Positions 15,888 through 23,782 of a DNA stretch of 32,873 nt are shown piece after piece. Under the pieces are notes generated by a model, which was given only the letters and a program-made list of their open reading frames with translations, did not search any database and was not told the origin of the DNA. A program made the translations under genes and the position numbers. This DNA is from an uncultured Collinsella sp. (GTDB lineage Bacteria; Actinomycetota; Coriobacteriia; Coriobacteriales; Coriobacteriaceae), in the NCBI GenBank assembly GCA_900548365.1, contig URKM01000018.1, positions 1-32,873 on the forward strand. The letters run 5' to 3'. Every line of letters begins with the position of its first letter. Positions within the stretch are counted from its first letter, which is position 1.

Positions 15888-16889
15888 ATGGCTGAAGCTA
15901 TCAACGCCGCGCCGTCCGACGGCGCCATCTGGAATCCCGATAACGCGACGAGCGCGCTGCATCTGGGCATCGACGTGGGTTCCACCACCGTGAAGCTCGC
16001 CGTGCTCAACGACGCGAACGAGATCGTGTACGCGAAGTACCAGCGCCATCACACCGATGTCCGCGCCTGCGCCCGCGACCTCTTCGTTGGCGCTGCCGCC
16101 GTTCTGGGCGATGCGAGGATGACCTGCGCCATCACGGGCTCGGGCGGCCTGCTCCTCGCGCAGTGGCTGGGGCTCGAGTTCGTCCAGGAGGTTATCGCCT
16201 CCAAGCGCGCTGTGGAGACCCTCATCCCACAGACGGACGTGGCCATCGAGCTGGGCGGCGAGGACGCCAAGATCATCTACTTCGACTCGGGTATCGAGCA
16301 GCGCATGAACGGCACGTGCGCGGGCGGCACCGGCGCGTTCATCGACCAGATGGCGACCCTGCTGCACACCGACGCGAGCGGCCTGAACGAGCTTGCGGCG
16401 AGCGCCACCACCATCTACCCCATCGCGAGTCGCTGCGGCGTGTTCGCCAAAACCGATGTGCAGCCCCTGCTCAACGAGGGTGCCGCACCCGCCGACGTGG
16501 CGGCCTCCATCTTCCAGGCCGTGGTCACGCAGACCATCTCGGGCCTGGCGTGCGGCCGGCCCATCCGCGGCTACGTCGCCTTCCTCGGCGGTCCGCTGCA
16601 GTACCTCTCCGAGCTGCGCCGCCGCTTCTACCTCACGCTCGACCTGGACGAGGAGCATCGCATCGTACCCGAGAACGCGCACCTGTTCGTGGCGTCGGGC
16701 GCCGCGATGGCGCGCGAGTCTGACAAGCTCTCGACGTTCGGCGAGCTCATCGCCGCGATCGACGCGCTGGGCGACACGCAGGGTTCCGAGGTCGAGCGCT
16801 TGGAGCCGCTGTTCGCCAGCGAAGCGGACTACGCGACGTTCCAGGCGCGGCACCGAGGTGGTGCCGCGCGGGGACCTGGCGAGCTATGA
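15888..16889 (+). CDS. 2-hydroxyacyl-CoA dehydratase activase-type protein, N-terminal part (frameshifted)
   Basis: First BadF/BadG/HgdC-type ATPase domain of what is normally one very long protein. Seen: GIDVGSTTVKLAVL (phosphate 1), ELGGEDAKIIYF, the cluster cysteine in NGTCAGGTGAF, the second cysteine in IASRCGVFAKTDV, and a C-terminal FLGGPLQYL segment. In the family, an ATPase dimer with one [4Fe-4S] cluster drives a low-potential electron into the partner dehydratase. This reading frame stops at 16887-16889 with an unrelated tail (after ...TFQARH), while the homologous continuation is in the next frame from about 16852. It therefore represents about the first 320 residues of a split gene. 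AAGGGCTG precedes the ATG, and the TetR gene ends two bases upstream. Confidence 0.85.
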   Translation: MAEAINAAPSDGAIWNPDNATSALHLGIDVGSTTVKLAVLNDANEIVYAKYQRHHTDVRACARDLFVGAAAVLGDARMTCAITGSGGLLLAQWLGLEFVQEVIASKRAVETLIPQTDVAIELGGEDAKIIYFDSGIEQRMNGTCAGGTGAFIDQMATLLHTDASGLNELAASATTIYPIASRCGVFAKTDVQPLLNEGAAPADVAASIFQAVVTQTISGLACGRPIRGYVAFLGGPLQYLSELRRRFYLTLDLDEEHRIVPENAHLFVASGAAMARESDKLSTFGELIAAIDALGDTQGSEVERLEPLFASEADYATFQARHRGGAARGPGEL

Positions 16890-19800
16890 CGGCGACCGCG
16901 TGTTCATCGGCCTGGATGCGGGCTCGACCACGATGAAGGCTGCCATGGTCGGCGAGGACGGCCAGCTCCTGCATACCTGGTACGGCAACAACAACGGAGA
17001 CATCCTGGGCACCGCGAAGGTGATCATGGCCGATTTCTATGCGCATGTGCCCGCGGGCGCCCGCATCGGCCACGTGACCACGACGGGTTACGGCGAGGCG
17101 CTGCTCATCGAGGCGCTGAAGGCCGATTCCGGCGAGATCGAGACGGTCGCGCACCTGCGCGGCGCCCGCGCCTTCCTGCCGGGCGTGGAGTTCATCCTCG
17201 ATATCGGCGGCCAGGACATGAAATGCCTGCGCGTGCGCGACGGCGTCATCGAGCACATCATGCTCAACGAGGCGTGCTCCTCGGGTTGCGGCAGCTTCAT
17301 CGAGAGCTTCGCCGTGTCCATGAACATGGATGTGCGCGCGTTCGCCACCGCGGCGATTCACGCCAAGGCGCCGGTCGACCTCGGCAGCCGCTGCACGGTG
17401 TTCATGAACTCCCGCGTGAAGCAGGCCCAGAAGGAGGGCGCGACCGTGGGCGACATCGCGGCGGGCCTGTCGTACTCCGTCATCAAGAACGCGCTGTTCA
17501 AGGTCATCAAGCTGCGCGATCCCAAGGAGATCGGCACCCAGGTCATCGTCCAGGGCGGCACCTTCATGTCAGATGCCACCCTGCGCGCGTTCGAGCAGCT
17601 TACGGGCGTGCACGCGGTGCGCCCCGACATCGCGGGCTGCATGGGCGCCTATGGCGCGGCCCTGCTGGCGCGCGACCGTGCCGGCGCCGACGGCATCTCG
17701 AGCGTGCTCTCTGCCGAGGATATCGCCGCCCTCACGGTGACCCAGCGCCATGCCCGCTGCGGTCGCTGCTCGAATAACTGCCAGCTCACCATCAGCGATT
17801 TCGGTGGCGGCAGGCGCTTCATCACGGGTAACCGCTGCGAGAAGGGGGCCGGTCACCGTGCGCGCAAGACCGAGGCCCCCAACCTCTTCGCCAAGAAGAA
17901 CGACCTGCTCTTCAACCGCGAATCCCTTCCAGCCGCCGAGGCGCCGCGCGGTACGGTGGGCATCCCGCGCGCGCTCAACATGTACGAGAACTACCCCTTC
18001 TGGCATACGTTCTTCACGCACCTGGGCTTCTCCGTGGTGCTGTCCGACAATTCGAACAAGAAGACCTACGAGGCGGGCATCGAGTCCATGCCGAGCGAGA
18101 GCGTGTGCTACCCGGCGAAGCTCTCCCATGGCCACATCATGAACCTCATCGAGAAGGATCCCGATTTCATCTGGATGCCGTGCGTGCGCTGGGAGCGCAA
18201 GGAGGATCCCACGGCGGGCAACTGCTACAACTGCCCCATCGTGATGAGCTATCCCACGGCCCTGGGGCTCAACATCGACGAGATCGGCGAGAAGCACGTC
18301 GAGTTCATGTACCCGTTCGTGCCGTATCACGACAAGGTCGAGCTCAAGCGCCGTCTGTACGAGCTGATCGCGGTCGAGCGCGTCGCGGACGCCGAGGCCG
18401 GTCGCGGTCGCGTGCGCGGACCCAAGATCACTCGCACCGAGATCGACGCCGCGGTGAACGCCGCGTACGAGGAGGACGCGCGCTTCCATAGGCAGATCCA
18501 GACCATGGGCGAGGAGACGGTGAAGTGGGTCGAGGAGAACGGCGGCCACGGCATCGTGCTCGCCGGGCGCCCGTACCACAACGACCCCGAGATCAACCAT
18601 GCGCTGCCCGAGCTCATCGCCAGCTTCGGTTTCGCGGTGCTCACAGAGGACTCGGTGGCGCACCTGGTGAAGCCCGAGCGCCCCATCCGTGTCGTGGACC
18701 AGTGGATGTTCCATAGCCGTCTGTATGCGGCGGCGCGCTTCGTCACCATGCGCAACGACCTCGACCTGGTGCAGATGAACTCGTTCGGCTGCGGCCTGGA
18801 CGCGCTCACCACCGACCAGGTGCAGGAGATCCTGGAGGCCTCCGGCAAGATCTACACGGTGCTCAAGATCGACGAGGTGTCCAACCTGGGTGCCGCGCGC
18901 ATCCGCGTGCGCTCGCTCATGGCGGCGCTGAAGGACCAGGAGGCGGAGCGCCGCGCCGAGGCGGAGCGGGCCGGCGCCGCGTACGTGCAGGGCGACGCCG
19001 CCCCCGTGGCGCCGTCCACCGATGCGCCGGTGTTCGCTACGCACCAATACGATATCGAGCCGCAGCGCGAGAGCAGGAGCGCCGCGTTCCCCAAGGTGAG
19101 CTTCACCGAGGAGATGCGCGAGGCGGGCTACACCATCCTGTGCCCGCAGATGGCGCCCATCCACTTCGACCTCATCAAGGAGGTGTTCCGCGCGAGCGGT
19201 TACAACCTCGAGCTGCTGCCCTCGACCGACCGCGGCGCCGTCGAGGCCGGCCTGCGCTATGTGAACAACGACATCTGCTACCCGTCCATCCTGGTCACGG
19301 GCCAGATCATGGAGGCGATCGAGAGCGGTCGCTACGACCTGTCGAAGACGGCCGTGGTGATCACGCAGACCGGCGGCGGCTGCCGCGCGACGAATTACAT
19401 CGCGCTCATCCGCAAGGCGCTGCGCGATTCCGGGCACCCCGACATCCCGGTGATCAGCCTTTCCGCGGTGAAGCTGGACGAGAGCAACCCGGGCTTCAAG
19501 CTCACGCCGTCGATGCTGAAGGCTGCGGTGTACAGCGTGCTGTTCGGCGACCTCATGATGCAGATGCTGTATCGCTGCCGTCCCTACGAGGCGACGCCCG
19601 GCGCGGCGAACGCGCTGTTCGAGGAGTTTATGGAGCGGGCTCGCGCGCTGGCGCCGTCGTTCACGCGCCGCACGTTCACCAAGCTGTCCCGCGAGGCCAT
19701 CCGCGCGTTCGACACGATGCCGCTCACGGGCGAGGGCTCCAAGCCGCGCGTCGGCGTGGTCGGCGAGATCTTGGTGAAGTTCCATCCCACGGCGAACAAC

Positions 19801-20481
19801 CACGTGGTCGACGTCATCGAGGCCGAGGGCTGCGAGGCCGTGGTGCCGGGCCTGCTCGACTTCTTCCTGTACGCTATGAGCAACGCGAGCGTGCAGAAGG
19901 ACGAGATCGGCAGCTCCGCGGCGGAGCGCGCCGCGATGTCGGGTGCGATCGGCCTGGTCGACTGGATGCGCAAGCCCGTGGACGAGATGCTCGAGCGCAG
20001 CGCGCGCTTCGAGCGCCCCGAGCCCATCTCCGCGATGGCCGAGAAGGCGACGCAGGTGCTCTCCCTGTGCAACAACATGGGTGAGGGCTGGCTGCTTACG
20101 GCCGAGATGCTCGACCTCATCGATCATGGTGCGCCGAACATCATCTGCACGCAGCCGTTCGCGTGCCTGCCCAACCACGTGGTGGGCAAGGCCGTGATCA
20201 AGGAGCTGCGCCGCCAGCATCCCGAGAGCAACATCGTCGCGGTGGATTACGACCCCGGTGCGTCCGAGGTCAACCAGCTCAACCGCATCAAGCTCATGAT
20301 CAGCGTCGCGAAGGAGAACCTGCGCGCGGGCAAGGGCTTCGTGATGGAGCCCATCGCGATGGAGCGCCGCGACTCGGTGACGAGCCGCATGAAGCCGCAT
20401 CACCCGGTGTCCGAGTCCGAGGTCGAGGCGACCGCCCGCCGCCTGGGCCGAGGCCTGCACCGTCGCAAAACCTCAGATTAG
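16858..20481 (+). CDS. Acyl-CoA dehydratase activase-related protein, main C-terminal part (frameshifted from the upstream part)
   Basis: About 1,200 residues continuing the upstream frame. Order: second activase ATPase domain (FIGLDAGSTTMKAAMV, DIGGQDMKCL, cysteines in NEACSSGCGSF and GSRCTVFMNS); a four-Cys segment (RCGRCSNNC...NRCEKG, near residue 300); a DUF2229-type region (IPRALNMYENYPFWHTFF to CVRWERKEDPTAGNCYNCP); a linker; then an HgdB-like region (SFTEEMREAGYTILCPQM, NNDICYPSILVTGQ, QTGGGCRATNYI) to the C terminus. Such giant fusions are common in fermentative anaerobes, but their substrate is unknown. The listed start is a GTG near the junction with no good ribosome-binding site, so independent translation is doubtful. 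The stop codon lies inside a REP-like repeat. No separate dehydratase subunits are adjacent. Confidence 0.87.
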   Translation: MVPRGDLASYDGDRVFIGLDAGSTTMKAAMVGEDGQLLHTWYGNNNGDILGTAKVIMADFYAHVPAGARIGHVTTTGYGEALLIEALKADSGEIETVAHLRGARAFLPGVEFILDIGGQDMKCLRVRDGVIEHIMLNEACSSGCGSFIESFAVSMNMDVRAFATAAIHAKAPVDLGSRCTVFMNSRVKQAQKEGATVGDIAAGLSYSVIKNALFKVIKLRDPKEIGTQVIVQGGTFMSDATLRAFEQLTGVHAVRPDIAGCMGAYGAALLARDRAGADGISSVLSAEDIAALTVTQRHARCGRCSNNCQLTISDFGGGRRFITGNRCEKGAGHRARKTEAPNLFAKKNDLLFNRESLPAAEAPRGTVGIPRALNMYENYPFWHTFFTHLGFSVVLSDNSNKKTYEAGIESMPSESVCYPAKLSHGHIMNLIEKDPDFIWMPCVRWERKEDPTAGNCYNCPIVMSYPTALGLNIDEIGEKHVEFMYPFVPYHDKVELKRRLYELIAVERVADAEAGRGRVRGPKITRTEIDAAVNAAYEEDARFHRQIQTMGEETVKWVEENGGHGIVLAGRPYHNDPEINHALPELIASFGFAVLTEDSVAHLVKPERPIRVVDQWMFHSRLYAAARFVTMRNDLDLVQMNSFGCGLDALTTDQVQEILEASGKIYTVLKIDEVSNLGAARIRVRSLMAALKDQEAERRAEAERAGAAYVQGDAAPVAPSTDAPVFATHQYDIEPQRESRSAAFPKVSFTEEMREAGYTILCPQMAPIHFDLIKEVFRASGYNLELLPSTDRGAVEAGLRYVNNDICYPSILVTGQIMEAIESGRYDLSKTAVVITQTGGGCRATNYIALIRKALRDSGHPDIPVISLSAVKLDESNPGFKLTPSMLKAAVYSVLFGDLMMQMLYRCRPYEATPGAANALFEEFMERARALAPSFTRRTFTKLSREAIRAFDTMPLTGEGSKPRVGVVGEILVKFHPTANNHVVDVIEAEGCEAVVPGLLDFFLYAMSNASVQKDEIGSSAAERAAMSGAIGLVDWMRKPVDEMLERSARFERPEPISAMAEKATQVLSLCNNMGEGWLLTAEMLDLIDHGAPNIICTQPFACLPNHVVGKAVIKELRRQHPESNIVAVDYDPGASEVNQLNRIKLMISVAKENLRAGKGFVMEPIAMERRDSVTSRMKPHHPVSESEVEATARRLGRGLHRRKTSD

Positions 20482-20502
20482 GGACAGGTACTTTTCTGAG
20501 GC
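20471..20502 (+). repeat. REP-like hairpin repeat, copy 1
   Basis: A unit of about 32 bp bounded by CCTCAGA (20471-20477) and TCTGAGG (20495-20501), with GGGACAGGTACTTTT inside. The stop codon TAG of the activase gene (20479-20481) lies within this unit. A partial unit (CCTCAGGTTGGGG, 20507-20519) stands between it and copy 2. Confidence 0.75.
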
Positions 20503-20520
20503 CACGCCTCAGGTTGGGGT

Positions 20521-20552
20521 CTCAGATTGGGGATAGGCACTTATCTGAGGCC
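20521..20552 (+). repeat. REP-like hairpin repeat, copy 2
   Basis: Same layout as the copy at 20471: CTCAGA at the left end, TCTGAGG at the right end, and GGGATAGGCACTTA inside, in the same orientation. The GGGACAGGCACTT-like core resembles motifs seen in repetitive extragenic elements of many bacteria (recollection, not checked). Confidence 0.75.
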
Positions 20553-20607
20553 GCGCGGATCGGTGCCGCCTTCCCGTGCGCGACCGGCTTGGGGGCAAGG
20601 ATCGGCG

Positions 20608-20645
20608 AAAAGAGGAGGCGACCGTCGGGTCTCCTCCTCTTTTTC
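20608..20645 (+). terminator. Rho-independent terminator after the activase gene
   Basis: A perfect 11-bp stem, AAAAGAGGAGG (20608-20618) with CCTCCTCTTTT (20633-20643), has a 14-nt loop and a T-rich right arm. Because the left arm starts with AAAA, it could also work in the opposite direction. Confidence 0.88.
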
Positions 20646-20670
20646 ACGGCATTGCATGGGGGCGTGGAAT

Positions 20671-20810
20671 CTGAGTAAGGGTTTTCGTATTCAAATCGGA
20701 ATTCGTCGAGTAGACGGTATGGGCACCCATCGTCTACCTGCGCTTTTCATGTTGGTTATTACTTGTCTACTTGCCTGTTCGGCATTTCGATACGAAAAGC
20801 CTCACTAAGG
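20671..20810. repeat. MITE-like element with terminal inverted repeats
   Basis: A stretch of about 140 bp bounded by inverted repeats: CTGAGTAAGGGTTTTCGTAT on the left and, as reverse complement, CTTAGTGAGGCTTTTCGTAT on the right (nine central bases identical, then AAAT again inside). A second hairpin, GTAGACG (20710-20716) with CGTCTAC (20731-20737), lies inside. It is more A/T-rich than the flanks and has no open frame of note. No clear target-site duplication was found. Confidence 0.5.
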
Positions 20811-20888
20811 GTGCGCGGGCACGTCCGAAGAGCGCGCACATGTGCCCATGATGGGTCTTGGCCGCGGCGGCTTCGGCTTGCATTGGGC

Positions 20889-20940
20889 CCGCTTGGCAGG
20901 CCGGAGCGCTTTCGGCGCTCGGCCGGCCCGCTGCCAGCGC
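20889..20940 (-). terminator. Extended G/C-rich hairpin downstream of the minus-strand membrane protein gene
   Basis: CGCTTGGCAG pairs with CTGCCAGCG and, inside, GAGCGC pairs with GCGCTC around a TTTCG loop, just beyond the end of the minus-strand gene at 20971. No T tract follows on the minus strand, so it is a possible rather than certain terminator. Confidence 0.4.
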
Positions 20941-20970
20941 GGTACCCGGCCCACCGGCGCTGGAAGATCC

Positions 20971-22113
20971 CTAGTACTCGCGCGCTTGCAGGTAGATGCT
21001 GATGCTCGTGTCCGTGTACTCGTCGAACTCGTCTTCGGGCTCGGTGGAGAAGAGGGCCCAGGCGCGCAGCGTGCCCGTGTCTTCCATGTCGATGTCGAGT
21101 TCGGTGTAGTAGTCGTTCGCGAGAAACGCTTGGCGGAAATCTTCCGGCAGGTTCGGCGCGGCAAGGAGCCCCATGTCGGCGTATTCGACACCCTCGTCGG
21201 TGGGCGCCGCGGTGGCGAGCGCGTTGTGGAACCGGGCGAAGGCCTGTTCTGCCCGGGCGAGGTTCTCCTCGGTCGTCCGCTCGATGTCGACCTCGCTGCT
21301 GTAGATCACGCCCGTCACGAGCCCGTGCTCGTCGGTTTCCACCGTGATGCGGGCGATGCCGTCGCCGTTCTCATCGGTGATCCGGCCGGTCACGTTGTAA
21401 CCGCTGTCCCGTCGCTGCAGAGATGGGTCGTCGGCGGAGACGCGGTCGCTGACGGGCTCGAGCGCGCGGGCCACCTTCGCGACCGTGTGCGCCGCGGCCT
21501 CCTGCGCGGCGGAGGTCTGGCTTGCGGACTCCATGAAGCGCGGTATGAAGGCGAGTGCCAGGATGAGAAGCGGCAGGACGAACGCTGCGAGGCGCGTGCG
21601 GGTCAGGCCGGGGAGCTTCACGCCGAAGGCGTGGCCGACGGCCGCGGCTGACTTGCTCATGCGGTTCATGGTCTCGAAGAAGCCGTAGGCCGCCATGGAG
21701 CCGCCGGCGATCTCGAGTCCCGTGCCGAGGGCGTCGAGGTCATCGCCGCCGAGCGTGCCGACCAGGCGGCCGCCCGCCGCTACGCCGATGCCGCCCGCGA
21801 TGGCGCCGTTCGCGCTTGCGTCGGCGTTGAAGCCCATGGCGGCGCGTTCGAGTTCCTGCCAGTGCTCGCTTCGCAGGCCGGCTTTGGCTGCCAGGCCGCA
21901 GGCGATGCACAGCGCGCCCTCGGTGACCAGGAGGGCGACCATGACGGCGAGCTGCAGGCCGCCAAAGCCGCTTGAACCCAGGGCGATGTTGTCGATCATC
22001 ACGAGCAGGATGGTGAATCCGCCCGTGGGGAAGAGCGCCGCCAGCGCGTACCAGGCGACTTTGGGCAGAAGGTAGTGCTTCCTGACGAGTTTTTCGTCGC
22101 GTGCGTCAAGCAT
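20971..22113 (-). CDS. Membrane protein of unknown function with an extracytoplasmic C-terminal domain
   Basis: I do not recognise the family. The 380-residue product shows two N-terminal membrane helices (about 19-45 and 50-75), a soluble Gly/Ala-rich stretch containing GAIAGGIGVAAGGRLVGTLGGDD, a third helix (LAAFVLPLLILALAFIP, about 178-195), and then a polar region of about 185 residues probably outside the membrane, with a strand-rich NVTGRITDENGDGIARITVETDEHG segment and an acidic end. The ATG at 22111-22113 is chosen over the in-frame ATG at 22128 because GGAGG lies four bases before it. It runs on the same strand as the upstream YccF gene with a gap of about 130 bp. A surface-exposed or sensing role is only a guess. 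Confidence 0.8.
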   Translation of the reverse strand: MLDARDEKLVRKHYLLPKVAWYALAALFPTGGFTILLVMIDNIALGSSGFGGLQLAVMVALLVTEGALCIACGLAAKAGLRSEHWQELERAAMGFNADASANGAIAGGIGVAAGGRLVGTLGGDDLDALGTGLEIAGGSMAAYGFFETMNRMSKSAAAVGHAFGVKLPGLTRTRLAAFVLPLLILALAFIPRFMESASQTSAAQEAAAHTVAKVARALEPVSDRVSADDPSLQRRDSGYNVTGRITDENGDGIARITVETDEHGLVTGVIYSSEVDIERTTEENLARAEQAFARFHNALATAAPTDEGVEYADMGLLAAPNLPEDFRQAFLANDYYTELDIDMEDTGTLRAWALFSTEPEDEFDEYTDTSISIYLQAREY

Positions 22114-22246
22114 GGGGCCTCCAAGCATGGGGGGGTTGCGCTCTTCGGTTGCGCATGAACACGATTATGCCGCACGGTGCGCCGCCCTACCGCGCCGTTG
22201 CGGGCGCCGCGGACGTCGCGCCCGCCGCCTGCATCGAACGCGGGGG

Positions 22247-22606
22247 CTAGCGCACCCGTGCCCCGAACGGCAGCAGCGACAGCTTCGCCATCTTGAACGA
22301 TTGCAGGCCGAAGGGGATGCCGATGATGGTGATGCAGTTGAACACGCCGGCGAGCAGATAGCTCACGGCCATGGGGAGCCCGGCGAGCACCAGCCAGATG
22401 ATATTCGCGATCAACGACGGGGCTCCGCCGCCGTATTCGATGGTCTTGCCGAACGGGGCGAGCGTGAGCGATGCCATCTTGAAGGCCTGTCGCCCCAGCG
22501 GTATCCCGATGATGGTGATGGAGAACAGGCAGCCCGCGATAAACCAATACAGCGCGGTGAAGATGCCGCCGAATACCATCCAGATGATGTTGCCGAGCAG
22601 TGTCAT
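22247..22606 (-). CDS. yccF: YccF-domain inner membrane protein
   Basis: A 119-residue protein made of two homologous halves, each starting N-I-I-W and ending with ITIIGIP-[LF]-G-x-Q-[AS]-FKMA-x-L-[ST]-L-x-PFG, the hallmark of the YccF family. It probably has four membrane helices. Its function is not established. GGGAGG lies four bases before the ATG (minus strand). Length is normal. Confidence 0.92.
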   Translation of the reverse strand: MTLLGNIIWMVFGGIFTALYWFIAGCLFSITIIGIPLGRQAFKMASLTLAPFGKTIEYGGGAPSLIANIIWLVLAGLPMAVSYLLAGVFNCITIIGIPFGLQSFKMAKLSLLPFGARVR

Positions 22607-23095
22607 GGAGCCTCCCGTCCGAGGGTATGCAAGGTGGACCTTATTGTACGGGAACGGCTGGGCGGATTATTCCTCTCGCCGCTGAACGCGGTGTGCGAGA
22701 CGACGGGCGCTGTAGCAGCCGACCCGGGCGGTGCGTGCCGATGCGGGCGTCGGACGCAGACGGGGTGATGGGCATGGACGGGGTAACGGGCGCTGTTGCA
22801 GCCGCCCCGCGGGAGTTCGCGATTTTTGCAAATCCTGTTACGAGGAACGCTGTGCTGCGTTCAAAGGCGTGGTCGGCGCGGAAGCGGCGACCCTTCATGA
22901 GAGGAGAGCAAAGTGAAATCGAAGAAACGGGATGCCCTGGGGGCGCCGCGGGAAAGAGTGCAGCGGCCCGAGGCGGCGCTGACGCGGGGGAGTGTCCCGC
23001 GGGATGGCATGGCGATGCGCGTTGCGGGCGCGGCGAGCACGGATATATCAAACGATATAATGGAACCAGTAAAAACGGCTTTGAGCGGAGGAGCT
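22607..23095. other. Gap with a duplicated 24-bp hairpin motif
   Basis: This gap of almost 490 bp has no convincing gene. It holds two copies, at 22703-22726 and 22786-22809, of a 24-bp motif (ACGGGCGCTGTwGCAGCC then mCCCG), two mismatches apart and in the same orientation, each with a partial internal dyad. A GTG at 22913 with an AGGAGAG box would extend the downstream regulator by 61 residues (see that gene). Confidence 0.5.
23044..23061 (+). promoter_or_regulatory. -10 box overlapped by an inverted repeat, candidate autoregulatory site
   Basis: TATAAT (23056-23061) is a perfect -10 element about 35 bp before the preferred start of the XRE-type gene. It is overlapped by the inverted repeat TATATC-AAAC-GATATA (23044-23059). 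No good -35 is seen at 17 bp. The arrangement suits repression by the adjacent HTH protein (inference). Confidence 0.5.
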
Positions 23096-23623
23096 ATGTC
23101 GAAGGAAACGCAGATGGGCGCATCGGAGTGTAAGACGGCCGCCGAGGCGAGGCCCGGGCGGACGGCGGCGCTGAAGGCGATGCCCAAAGAGCGCTTGACC
23201 GAGGACCTGCTGGCCCGCCTGCTCGAGTCGAAAACGCCGGAGGCCTACCTCGCTCAAGGCGAGACGGTCGATCGCGAGCTGCCCGACTACCTCTACAGCC
23301 TGCTCGATGCGAGGGGGATGAACAGGAGCCAGGTGGCGCGCATCTCGTGCATCAACACCACGTTTCTCTACAACATCTTCGAGGGAAAGAGCAAGCCCAA
23401 GCGCGACAACGCCCTCATGCTGGCGTTCGCCCTCGGATGCGACCTGCGTGAAACGCAGCGGCTCCTGCGTTTGGCGGGCGTGTCCGAGCTGTGGCCCAAA
23501 GTGAAGCGCGATGCCATCATCATCTGGTGCATCGAGCACGGATACACGCGCGAGGAATGCGATGACGAGCTCTATCGCCTGAAGGAGCGCGTCATCTTCA
23601 AGGTGACGGGCGAGCTTCAGTGA
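23096..23623 (+). CDS. XRE-type helix-turn-helix regulator
   Basis: 175 residues from the preferred ATG, which has GGAGGAG four bases upstream. Residues 1-60 are polar and probably flexible. Residues about 62-125 form a Cro/CI-like helix-turn-helix (LYSLLDARGMNRSQVARIS, then NTTFLYNIFEGKSKPKRDNALMLAFAL split over the recognition helix and the following helix). The C-terminal 50 residues (LRLAGVSELWPKVKRDAIII, CDDELYRLKERVIF) look like a small helical extension. A longer reading from GTG 22913, also with a good ribosome-binding sequence, is possible. The next gene is a membrane kinase 159 bp downstream; joint function is plausible but unproven. Confidence 0.82.
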   Translation: MSKETQMGASECKTAAEARPGRTAALKAMPKERLTEDLLARLLESKTPEAYLAQGETVDRELPDYLYSLLDARGMNRSQVARISCINTTFLYNIFEGKSKPKRDNALMLAFALGCDLRETQRLLRLAGVSELWPKVKRDAIIIWCIEHGYTREECDDELYRLKERVIFKVTGELQ

Positions 23624-23782
23624 GCGTCCGCCGTCGGTGCCCGCGTTCCAAGGCTCGAACGCGCGTGCGTTTCCGCGCGTCGTTCATTCAGTTGCCAGCT
23701 GAAGCATTGTGCGCGCGTGCAGCCTACAATCAGTCGGAAACGTTCTCCCGTGCCGTGTTCAGCGCTGAGGGGGCGATGACGT

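Noticed and set aside
16393..16851. Upstream extension of the second activase frame
   Set aside because: This part is an out-of-frame reading (Arg/Ser-rich) of the first ATPase domain; real similarity begins only at about 16852.
16886..16889. ATGA stop/start overlap as a translational restart for the second half of the activase
   Set aside because: The ATG at 16886 is not in the frame of the downstream activase part.
17569..20460. Open frame of 963 codons on the minus strand opposite the activase
   Set aside because: Shadow of a well-supported gene with many conserved motifs; its own translation shows none.
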